Assembly: GCA_015486145.1 (NCBI GenBank)
Contig: WFSH01000094.1
Coordinates: 1 to 7,415, forward strand
From: Mesoaciditogaceae bacterium
GTDB taxonomy: Bacteria; Thermotogota; Thermotogae; Mesoaciditogales; Mesoaciditogaceae
DNA: 7,415 nucleotides
Direction: 5' to 3'
Under the pieces are notes generated by a model. It saw only the letters and a program-made list of their open reading frames with translations. It was not told the DNA's origin and ran no database searches. Each line of letters begins with the position of its first letter. Positions within the stretch are counted from its first letter, which is position 1. Made by a program: the position numbers and the translations under genes. Shown in pieces: positions 1 through 5,160 of this stretch.

Positions 1-59
1 ATTTTCGTGATATTCCGTGCCCCTACGTTGTTGAGAATATTCGGCATTTATTTCTGTTT

Positions 60-87
60 GTACGGGCAATTCATGAATTGCCCCTAC
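60..87. repeat. Palindromic intergenic repeat
   Basis: The core at 64-83 is a perfect 20-base palindrome (GGGCAATTCA/TGAATTGCCC). The arms extend to 60-87 with one mismatch (C63 against C84). The outer arm ends in GCCCCTACG, and the ten bases TGCCCCTACG also occur at 18-27 in the same orientation, suggesting the end of a second, diverged unit cut by the left edge of the window. Palindromes of the form GTAGGGGC...GCCCCTAC are familiar as dispersed intergenic elements in several bacterial genomes, but the family was assigned by eye. Neither arm is followed by a convincing T run, so it is unlikely to be a simple terminator. Confidence 0.6.
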
Positions 88-194
88 GAAACGAAAAAAC
101 AATGGACTCATATGTTCTGACAGTACTTCAAGGGTAGTTGTTCTTTTTACTTGATAACAAGGTGTCTTTGAATGACTTTTTACATTGATCCAAC

Positions 195-222
195 TTGCAA
201 GAGCAGAATAGAGAAATATCAT
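195..222 (+). promoter_or_regulatory. Weak candidate promoter for the first SBP gene
   Basis: TTGCAA (195-200) is separated by 16 bases from TATCAT (217-222). Each hexamer matches the sigma-70 consensus in four or five positions. If used, it would give a leader of roughly 145 bases that includes the dyad at 289-304. The region is AT-rich and other weak matches exist, so this is only a candidate. Confidence 0.22.
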
Positions 223-288
223 ATTTTCCCCACACAAAATGAAGAGAACCCAATTTTTTACCTGACACATGATTTTTCTGTCAATGAT

Positions 289-304
289 ATCTCATACTTG
301 AGAT
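289..304. promoter_or_regulatory. Dyad ATCTCA-N4-TGAGAT, possible operator
   Basis: Two perfect six-base inverted arms are separated by TACT. It lies about 55 bases before the ribosome binding site of the first SBP gene, a reasonable position for a regulator site. I did not find the same dyad upstream of the paralogous SBP gene, so there is no comparative support within the window. Confidence 0.2.
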
Positions 305-358
305 CAAAATTGTTTACAAGAACTTACATCAAGATCGCGTTGACAATCTTTTAAAAGT

Positions 359-366
359 AAAGGAGG
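359..366 (+). promoter_or_regulatory. Ribosome binding site AAAGGAGG
   Basis: A near-perfect Shine-Dalgarno sequence ends nine bases before the ATG at 376. It decides the start: another ATG at 369 is out of frame and too close. Confidence 0.85.
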
Positions 367-375
367 CAATGTCGA

Positions 376-2232
376 ATGAAAAAAAGTTTGGTAATGCTTA
401 TGGTGGTGATCCTCATGGGAGCATTCATTGGAATGGCGCAATCCACTGTGCTGCATCCTAATACCGTTATTTATGAAACCACAGGATCAATTTCTACTTT
501 GGACCCGGCATGGGCATATGATGGATACAGTATGGGAGTTCTGTGGCAAGTTTATGGAAGCTTAATTCAATATAACGGTTCATCTGTTAAAGAATTTTTA
601 CCCATGCTTTCTACAAATGTCCCTAATGCAAAAGATGGGACAATTCTCAACAATGGCAAAACGTACATTTTTCACATCAGAAAAGATGTGTATTTTCACA
701 ACGGTGACATCCTCACACCACAAGATGTGGTTTACTCTTTAGAAAGAGTCATTATTTTCAGTCGGGCTGGCGGACCGTCTTGGATGCTTTCTGAGCCAAT
801 ACTTCCAGAGATCAATGGGAAATATGTTGATAGCATCACTCAATGGGCTGTGAAACTTGCCGGTGTGAAATCCTTCAGCGATCTTTTCATAAAGGGAACA
901 AAAACTCCGAAGAATGCGAAGTACAGACAAGCGTTGATAGATACGTTTAAGCTGATCAGCAAGGCTTTTGAGATAAAAGGAGACGATGTCGTCATCAACC
1001 TTCCTCATCCCTATCCTCCGTTTCTTTTCATACTTGCGCATGGTGCGAGCTGGAGTTCAATAATCGATCAAAAGTGGGCAGTTGCTCATGGTGCCTGGCC
1101 AGGAACTGCAAACACGTGGTGGAAGTATCACAATCCAGTGCGCGAAAACGATCCTCTGTATTCCATAGAAAATGGTACAGGCCCGTTTGTACTTAACCGA
1201 TGGGTAAGAGGTCGCGAAGTCGTTTTGGAACGATTCCCAAAATATTGGGCGGGTCCTGCCAAAATTAAATATGCAATTATAAAAAATGCCCAAGAATTTA
1301 CAACAAGAAAGTTGGATCTTTTGCGTGGCAATGCAGATATAATAGATGTTCCGCGTGAGTACCTGGAACAGGTTGAAAATGTATCAGGAGTCAAAGTCAT
1401 AAAGAATCTTCCAAGACTTTCAATATTCAACTTAGCTTTTACTTGGAACATCAATCCAAAAGGTAATCCGTATATTGGATCCGGCAAACTTGATGGCAAC
1501 GGTATTCCACCAGATTTCTTTTCCAATAAGGACGTAAGGCTTGCTTTTGAATATCTTTTTCCATATAAGGAGTACATTAAACAAGTTTGGCTTAACCAAG
1601 CTATAACTCCAAATGGTTGTATACCTAAGGGAATGCTTGGCTACAATCCAAAAGTCCCTCCAACGTACCACCAAAATCTTGCAAAAGCAGCTTTTTATTT
1701 CAAAAAAGCCTACAATGGTGAGCTTTGGAAGAAGGGATTTAAATTTACAGCAATTTACATTTCAGGATACCGAGGCCAAATAGCACTTCAAATGCTCAGG
1801 CATTACGCACGAGAAATCAATCCTAAATTCAAAATAACTGTCAGAGGAGAATTGGTAGCAAGTTTTCTTGATGATTACGTAACCGAAAAATTTCCATTGT
1901 ATCTTCAAGAATGGGGAGCCGATTATCCGGATCCTTATGACTTCGTACAGCCTTACTATTCATCAGTTGGAGCATGGGGTTCTGCAATGGGAAAAAATTA
2001 TATAAAATTTGCCAAAAAGGAAATGGATCCTCTTTTATTTGAATCAATGAAGACCACCATTCCCGAAAAACGTGCCAAACTCTACGAAAAAATGAACACT
2101 TTAGCATACGAAAATGCGATATTTATTTGGATGGCTGAACCCTATGGAATTGAGGTACAGCGTTCATGGGTGAAGGGATATTACTTTAATCCGATGATGC
2201 ATACAGTAGATTTTTATCATCTTTCAAAATAA
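376..2232 (+). CDS. ABC transporter solute-binding protein, family 5 (peptide/oligosaccharide type)
   Basis: This is an exported receptor that captures a solute and delivers it to an inner-membrane ABC importer. Residues 1 to about 22 are a signal peptide (MKKS, hydrophobic core, GMAQS) with no lipobox cysteine, so the mature protein should be free in the periplasm. The mature N-terminus carries the family pattern ETTGSISTLDPAW. Further family-5 (SBP_bac_5) hallmarks are FHIRKDVYFHNGDILTPQDV (about 99-118), GTGPFVLNRW and EWGADYPDPYDF (about 512-523). At 618 residues it is longer than the usual 500-550; part of the excess seems to be the segment between the YSLER motif and LPHPYPPF. It ends in DFYHLSK, a tail shared with both other SBPs here. 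In Thermotoga many family-5 receptors bind oligosaccharides rather than peptides, so the ligand cannot be read from sequence. No permease or ATPase gene lies nearby. It is monocistronic by position, with its own ribosome binding site and terminator. The family assignment is secure; the ligand is unknown. Confidence 0.95.
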   Translation: MKKSLVMLMVVILMGAFIGMAQSTVLHPNTVIYETTGSISTLDPAWAYDGYSMGVLWQVYGSLIQYNGSSVKEFLPMLSTNVPNAKDGTILNNGKTYIFHIRKDVYFHNGDILTPQDVVYSLERVIIFSRAGGPSWMLSEPILPEINGKYVDSITQWAVKLAGVKSFSDLFIKGTKTPKNAKYRQALIDTFKLISKAFEIKGDDVVINLPHPYPPFLFILAHGASWSSIIDQKWAVAHGAWPGTANTWWKYHNPVRENDPLYSIENGTGPFVLNRWVRGREVVLERFPKYWAGPAKIKYAIIKNAQEFTTRKLDLLRGNADIIDVPREYLEQVENVSGVKVIKNLPRLSIFNLAFTWNINPKGNPYIGSGKLDGNGIPPDFFSNKDVRLAFEYLFPYKEYIKQVWLNQAITPNGCIPKGMLGYNPKVPPTYHQNLAKAAFYFKKAYNGELWKKGFKFTAIYISGYRGQIALQMLRHYAREINPKFKITVRGELVASFLDDYVTEKFPLYLQEWGADYPDPYDFVQPYYSSVGAWGSAMGKNYIKFAKKEMDPLLFESMKTTIPEKRAKLYEKMNTLAYENAIFIWMAEPYGIEVQRSWVKGYYFNPMMHTVDFYHLSK

Positions 2233-2310
2233 GATGAAAAGGAGACTCTTTCTCGCTTTTTGGGTTCACCTGAGATACAAAAAAAATCACACCAAACCTT
2301 GATAACAAAC

Positions 2311-2342
2311 AAAAAAGCTCGGTCCAATTCCCGAGCTTTTTT
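2311..2342. terminator. Bidirectional rho-independent terminator
   Basis: A perfect 12-base-pair stem, AAAAAAGCTCGG (2311-2322) with CCGAGCTTTTTT (2331-2342), encloses an eight-base loop. Six T residues end the 3' arm on either strand. It lies 78 bases after the SBP stop at 2232 and 21 bases after the leftward barrel gene's stop at 2364, so it can end both convergent transcripts. Confidence 0.9.
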
Positions 2343-2363
2343 CAATCTTTACCTCACCATTAG

Positions 2364-3371
2364 CTACCAATTCCGCCTCGGAGACGAAAAAAGTGGGTGA
2401 GTTGTCAACGGAATCGAAAAGTAACTTGAGTAACTCAAAATGGCATATTGCGTTCCACTTATTCCACCGTTGAGATCTCCGTTTCCAACTTCTATAGAAA
2501 GATCACCATGAGAAAATTTTAATCCGAATGTTGGTGCTGAAAGGTTGGAATTCCAATTAACCAACATTCCGATAGAATCTCTTCCATTTATATTGTACGT
2601 CAAAAGAGAATTGAAATCCTTAAGGGGATAGCCCGCTTTGTTTGGATCGTTAAAATCGTACCAAATTTTGGCAGCATTTGAGTTAGGTTGGTATGCGTAC
2701 TGACTGCTAAAATCAAAAGCCTTGAATGAAAAGTTACCACCTATAAGTATTGTTGGCATACCAAATGAAATATTTGAGGGATTTATGTTGTAAGCCGCCG
2801 CTGCCCAAATTTTTGAATTGAGAAAACCTTTAGAAAAATGAAAACTCATATTTGTTGAGAGAGAAAGCTTGTTACCTTTCAATGCATAAAGATACAATTT
2901 ATAATTATTCCCGAGGAGGCCTGCATAAGCCGCAAATTCTGAATACTTCCAATCATATCTCAAGCCAAGATCGTACGTATAATTATTGTAGTCCACCTCT
3001 GCACCTGTAGTTGTATCATAAAATCCACCCACTCTTAGCAAATACATTTGGCGCGTTAAGGTATGTTTGGATTTAAAACGTCCTATGTAAGCTTTCAAAG
3101 CACCATCTCTGTAAGAAGCGTACCAATAACTCGGTTCCATAAGTTGAAAATTACCAACCTTAAAGGTGTTATGAGTAGACATGACATAATCTTCCACATT
3201 TAAACCTATAGTATTGGTAAGAGGTATTCTGAAATAGACTATAGGCCACACATTGAAACTTCCTGTTTGAAGGTCCGTGGTGTAAAAAGTCAAAACGCTG
3301 AATCTCATCCCAGCTGCCAGCACACTTAGAGACAGAACGATTATGAATCCCATTACAAGATATTTCTTCAT
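2364..3371 (-). CDS. Exported beta-barrel-like protein, putative outer-membrane (toga) protein
   Basis: I do not recognise a named family. The first 20 or so residues are a signal peptide (MKKYLVMGF, leucine-rich core, SVLAAG). The rest of the 335-residue product has no long hydrophobic helix. It consists of successive short segments rich in alternating aromatic/aliphatic and polar residues, such as LKAYIGRF, YTYDLGLRYDW, YKLYLYALKG and KIWAAAAYNI, separated by Gly/Asn/Asp turns; this is typical of an outer-membrane beta barrel. The last clear strand (YAILSYSSYFSIPL) is followed by about a dozen residues ending in RRNW. An aromatic C-terminal residue is usual in barrels, but this tail is unusual. 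The gene sits 14 bases after the nuclease gene, whose stop codon overlaps this gene's ribosome binding site, so the two are almost certainly co-transcribed and probably translationally coupled. A channel or surface partner for the two lipoproteins is an inference; a non-barrel beta-rich protein is possible. Confidence 0.7.
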   Translation of the reverse strand: MKKYLVMGFIIVLSLSVLAAGMRFSVLTFYTTDLQTGSFNVWPIVYFRIPLTNTIGLNVEDYVMSTHNTFKVGNFQLMEPSYWYASYRDGALKAYIGRFKSKHTLTRQMYLLRVGGFYDTTTGAEVDYNNYTYDLGLRYDWKYSEFAAYAGLLGNNYKLYLYALKGNKLSLSTNMSFHFSKGFLNSKIWAAAAYNINPSNISFGMPTILIGGNFSFKAFDFSSQYAYQPNSNAAKIWYDFNDPNKAGYPLKDFNSLLTYNINGRDSIGMLVNWNSNLSAPTFGLKFSHGDLSIEVGNGDLNGGISGTQYAILSYSSYFSIPLTTHPLFSSPRRNW

Positions 3372-3379
3372 ACTTTTAA

Positions 3380-3387
3380 CCTCCTTT
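3380..3387 (-). promoter_or_regulatory. Ribosome binding site overlapping the nuclease stop codon
   Basis: On the minus strand the sequence reads TAAAGGAGG: the TAA stop of the nuclease gene (3388-3386) shares two bases with AAAGGAGG (3387-3380). The spacing to the barrel gene's ATG at 3371 is eight bases. A ribosome terminating on the nuclease message would sit directly over this site, favouring coupling. Confidence 0.85.
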
Positions 3388-4150
3388 AACGATCAATTAT
3401 TTTGAACTCAAATGGTGCATGAAGAAGCATCTCACCTTTCCCATACCTTTCCCACACTTCACCGTAAACACGTATATTCTTATTCAAATAAAGTGTGTTG
3501 AGTGGAGTGGAGAATTCTCCCAGTTCTGGGGTTCTCACGGTAACGTTAAAGTATGTGGAACTTAAACTAACGAAGTAAGAACTTGTAGAATACTCCGTTG
3601 GATGAAACTTTACCCACGTTAATTTCCCCACGTACGCTGAAAGATTATCATCTACAGTGGAAGCATCAACAATGGGAGCTGTAGCGTACTTTGAAAACAA
3701 ACCTAATCTATGTTGGTAAGCATAGCCATAGTCGCTCCAAAATTCTTTGGTATGTTTGGAAGTATCAAAATAAGTTAAAGGCCATGCCAAGCCGTTTTTT
3801 ATGATGTCGGCGTTAAGCATAACCGTTGTTGCCGGAAGGTGCACGTAAACGTATGCTAACAGCCTGTGATAGGTGCCATAAAGTTGCTCGTCAAATTCGA
3901 GTGTAACTTTGTTCCCCGCTTCGGAAATGAGTTTTTTGTTGAATTGATAAGCTTCTTGCCCATATTCACCAATGGGTTTTTCGCCGCTGTGCGTTTCTGG
4001 AGCATCTATTCCTATGTATCTCACACTAGTTTCCGCTCCATTGTAGATCACCTTAATGGTGTCTCCATCTATGACTTCTACGACTTTGCAGGAATTCGAG
4101 ACGGTGACAAGTTTTTCGCATGAAGACATTACCAACACAACGGAAACCAA
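3386..4150 (-). CDS. Thermonuclease-like (SNase) lipoprotein with C-terminal OB-like domain; 5' end frame-disrupted
   Basis: This is predicted to be a calcium-dependent, sugar-nonspecific nuclease tethered to the envelope. Numbering from the TTG at 4150, the SNase domain covers about residues 20-160 and keeps every key residue of S. aureus nuclease. IDGDT gives D30 (like D21), VRYIGIDAPET gives R44, D49 and E52 (like R35, D40, E43), and YHRLLAYVY gives R96 (like R87). Residues 168-254 look like a small beta-rich OB-type domain (YVGKLTWVKF, later IRVYGEVWERYGKGEMLL). A lipobox VMSSC places the lipidated cysteine at residue 11. The frame as written cannot be the natural gene start: TTG 4150 has no ribosome binding site and would leave a ten-residue signal peptide without lysines. 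A proper lysine-containing start lies upstream in another frame (4151-4199). It is the middle gene of a leftward three-gene cluster, after an OB-fold lipoprotein. The nuclease assignment is firm; the start and expression state are uncertain. Confidence 0.88.
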   Translation of the reverse strand: MVSVVLVMSSCEKLVTVSNSCKVVEVIDGDTIKVIYNGAETSVRYIGIDAPETHSGEKPIGEYGQEAYQFNKKLISEAGNKVTLEFDEQLYGTYHRLLAYVYVHLPATTVMLNADIIKNGLAWPLTYFDTSKHTKEFWSDYGYAYQHRLGLFSKYATAPIVDASTVDDNLSAYVGKLTWVKFHPTEYSTSSYFVSLSSTYFNVTVRTPELGEFSTPLNTLYLNKNIRVYGEVWERYGKGEMLLHAPFEFKIIDR

Positions 4151-4199
4151 AATAGTTGTTAGCAGGAAAATAAAAAAAAAGCTTCTTCAAACTCACCAT
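4151..4199 (-). other. Out-of-frame signal-peptide start of the nuclease gene, with a T9 run
   Basis: The minus strand has ATG at 4199 followed by codons for MVSLKKLFF, then a run of nine T residues (4180-4172). Read without a shift, the frame leaves the nuclease. With one T removed it continues as IFLLTTILVSVVLVMSSC, a textbook 26-residue lipoprotein signal peptide with two lysines, a hydrophobic core and a lipobox. The nuclease frame itself meets TGA at 4189-4187, so it cannot extend to this start. Alternative starts GTG (4196) and TTG (4190) lie in the same shifted frame. The Shine-Dalgarno before ATG 4199 is weak (GAGAG). Confidence 0.75.
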
Positions 4200-4215
4200 C
4201 TTCTCTCAAGACGAA

Positions 4216-4234
4216 AGGGAGAGAACCTCTCCCT
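4216..4234 (-). terminator. Intercistronic hairpin, possible weak terminator or attenuator
   Basis: On the minus strand AGGGAGAG, a GTT loop and CTCTCCCT form an eight-base-pair stem starting nine bases after the stop codon of the OB-fold lipoprotein (4243). It is followed by TTCGTCTT, an interrupted T tract, so termination would be partial at best. The ATG at 4199 lies only 16 bases past the stem, leaving no room for a separate promoter. It could lower nuclease expression relative to the first gene, or protect the upstream message. The purine-rich strand of the stem is also the best Shine-Dalgarno-like sequence nearby. Confidence 0.5.
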
Positions 4235-4242
4235 CCCTTGAA

Positions 4243-4872
4243 TTATTTGTCGTTTATATCCCTGAGTACCAGTTTCCATCCGTAAGTATATCTCACATTA
4301 CCTTGAACTGAAACAATATCTCCTGTTGATAAAGAAGTTAACCACTTTCTTACATCGGAATCATAAGAAAAAATGGTGATATCGGCACTGCCATTTTTTA
4401 ACACGACGTCATAGTATTTGTCTGCTATTTTTTCTACTGGGAGATTCGTAACCTTCATGAACATCCAGTCGTATTTTACGCCAAGCGCTGTGTTGGTGGG
4501 AATTGGTGTAGGATTTACCGTACCAGTTCCAATCTTGATAACATTTGACGTGGCTGGAGGTACTATCTCCCAATTGTTTTTGTAATTTTGCACTGTTCCA
4601 AAAACCTCCAATTTCTCTCCACGCGTGTAAGTATTTCCTAAGGATGATCCCTTCAAGTAGACTTCGATTGCGGCTGTGTTGTCTTGAATGACAACGTAAT
4701 CTCCATAACCATCAGTTACCACACCTACCACCGTGGCACTCACTGTTGAGCTTGCAGCGGCACTTATGGCATCTCTAATGCTCATTGTCGTATTCCTTGT
4801 TGTTTTCATACAAGATGAAAGCACCAATGCCAAAGCCAAAACCATGAAAGAAATCAACAGTACTTTTTTCAT
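4243..4872 (-). CDS. Lipoprotein with two OB-fold domains (YhcR-type)
   Basis: This is probably an envelope-anchored nucleic-acid-binding protein; no catalytic motif is visible. Residues 1-20 form a lipoprotein signal peptide (MKKVLL, hydrophobic core) and the lipobox LSSC puts the lipidated cysteine at 21. OB fold 1 spans about 44-113 and shows the usual run VVGVVTDGYGDYVVIQDNTA, then IEVYLKG, GEKLEVFGTVQNYKNNWEIVP. A proline/threonine-rich linker (about 119-128) leads to OB fold 2 at about 130-208, with GDIVSVQGNV and YTYGWKLVLRDI. Similar OB folds precede the SNase domain in Bacillus subtilis YhcR, an extracellular sugar-nonspecific nuclease. Here the nuclease domain is encoded by the next gene, 43 bases downstream on the same strand. 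The start ATG at 4872 is supported by AAAAGGGGG seven bases upstream. It is first in the leftward cluster. Domain calls are by eye but the pattern is strong; nucleic acid as the ligand is inferred from context. Confidence 0.82.
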   Translation of the reverse strand: MKKVLLISFMVLALALVLSSCMKTTRNTTMSIRDAISAAASSTVSATVVGVVTDGYGDYVVIQDNTAAIEVYLKGSSLGNTYTRGEKLEVFGTVQNYKNNWEIVPPATSNVIKIGTGTVNPTPIPTNTALGVKYDWMFMKVTNLPVEKIADKYYDVVLKNGSADITIFSYDSDVRKWLTSLSTGDIVSVQGNVRYTYGWKLVLRDINDK

Positions 4873-4879
4873 GCATATT

Positions 4880-4888
4880 CCCCCTTTT
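4880..4888 (-). promoter_or_regulatory. Ribosome binding site AAAAGGGGG
   Basis: This purine run ends seven bases before the ATG at 4872 and fixes the start of the OB-fold lipoprotein. It departs from the AAAGGAGG used by the two full SBP genes and the barrel gene. Confidence 0.7.
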
Positions 4889-4900
4889 CAAAATTTTAAA

Positions 4901-4916
4901 AGCTGTAAAGACAGCT
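4901..4916. promoter_or_regulatory. Dyad AGCTGT-N4-ACAGCT in the leader of the lipoprotein operon
   Basis: Perfect six-base arms flank a four-base spacer, 29 bases before the start codon at 4872. On the minus-strand RNA it can form a hairpin followed by TTTTAAAATTTT. It could be a repressor site just downstream of the transcription start, or a small leader hairpin. Which of the two cannot be decided from one copy. Confidence 0.4.
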
Positions 4917-4941
4917 AAATATTTTAGATTTGTGTGTACAT

Positions 4942-4950
4942 TCTATAACA
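4942..4950 (-). promoter_or_regulatory. Candidate extended -10 promoter for the lipoprotein operon
   Basis: The minus strand reads TGTTATAGA, an extended -10 (TGnTATAAT-like) element without a recognisable -35 hexamer at the right distance. It would start transcription near 4935, giving a leader of about 60 bases that contains the dyad at 4901-4916. The tandem 12-base motifs would then lie just upstream, where activator sites are expected. Confidence 0.35.
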
Positions 4951-4971
4951 CAAACATTTTCATATCTGGAC

Positions 4972-5015
4972 ATTTTACCACAAAACTCCTTTTGTATCCA
5001 AATATTTTACCACAA
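4972..5015 (-). repeat. Tandem 12-base motif TTGTGGTAAAAT, two copies 32 bases apart
   Basis: The minus-strand sequence TTGTGGTAAAAT occurs identically at 5015-5004 and 4983-4972. The downstream flanks are loosely similar (GATACAAAA and GATATGAAAA), so the unit may be about 28 bases. A diverged third copy may begin near 4954 (TTGTGTTATAGAAT), overlapping the extended -10. Spacing near three helical turns would place both sites on one face of the DNA, as for cooperating regulator dimers. Confidence 0.5.
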
Positions 5016-5056
5016 TGTCATCTTGACTTTTACATACACACATACAAAAGTACCAT

Positions 5057-5085
5057 ATTCTCACTTTTGAATTACCTCACATCAA
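5057..5085 (-). promoter_or_regulatory. Alternative candidate promoter TTGATG-N17-GAGAAT
   Basis: On the minus strand TTGATG (5085-5080) and GAGAAT (5062-5057) are separated by 17 bases, each matching consensus in four of six positions. It lies just past the SBP terminator. If used, the tandem motifs would be in a leader of about 180 bases. Confidence 0.3.
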
Positions 5086-5102
5086 GCCGAAGAATTTCCA
5101 TC

Positions 5103-5135
5103 AAAAAAGTCGGAAGCAAAAAGCCTCCGACTTTT
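5103..5135 (-). terminator. Rho-independent terminator of the second SBP gene
   Basis: The minus-strand RNA folds AAAAGUCGGAGGC (5135-5123) with GCUUCCGACUUUU (5117-5105), a 13-base-pair stem with one G-U pair, a five-U loop and a run of six T residues at 5108-5103. It begins 25 bases after the stop at 5161. On the plus strand the wobble becomes an A-C mismatch and only four T residues follow, so it mainly serves the leftward transcript. Confidence 0.92.
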
Positions 5136-5160
5136 CGAAAATCCTCATCTTAAAACTTTC

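Larger units (their letters stand above)
1..375. other. Gene-free left flank and leader of the first SBP gene
   Basis: This 375-base stretch holds the palindromic repeat near its left end, a weak promoter candidate, a short dyad (289-304) and the ribosome binding site of the next gene. The only plus-strand open frame of note, 60 codons at 172-354, has just a weak AAGGTG upstream and a composition that resembles no protein I recognise, so I do not call it a gene. I see no RNA gene here. TTGACA at 340-345 is too close to the ribosome binding site to serve as a -35 element for this gene. Confidence 0.5.

Noticed and set aside
340..345. Perfect TTGACA before the first SBP gene
   Set aside because: A -10 element at normal spacing would fall on the ribosome binding site and start codon, so it cannot drive this gene as a standard promoter.
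172..354. 60-codon plus-strand open frame before the first SBP gene
   Set aside because: It has only a weak AAGGTG upstream, no recognisable domain or signal, and lies in a region that looks like leader. Chance open frames of this size are common at this base composition.
1128..1577. Long antisense open frame in the first SBP, with a similar one antisense to the second SBP (6098-6550)
   Set aside because: The two antisense products share a motif (AYLILAGPAQY), but this mirrors the conserved sense block KYWAGPAKIKYAI; there is no independent start signal or conservation beyond the sense protein.
2232..2290. Possible second terminator just after the first SBP stop (GAGA...TCTC then a T-rich stretch)
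   Set aside because: The stem is only about four base pairs and much weaker than the 12-base-pair terminator at 2311-2342.
3866..4241. Plus-strand open frames opposite the nuclease gene
   Set aside because: They lie antisense to a gene with intact catalytic motifs and have no supporting ribosome binding site or domain.
4972..5033. A CRISPR-like or longer tandem repeat array in the intergenic region
   Set aside because: There are only two identical 12-base copies with imperfect flanks and no regular spacer structure; a regulator site pair is more plausible.
4932..5153. 73-codon plus-strand open frame between the lipoprotein and the second SBP
   Set aside because: It runs through the promoter candidates, the tandem motif and the SBP terminator, has no ribosome binding site, and reads as low-complexity translation of AT-rich intergenic DNA.
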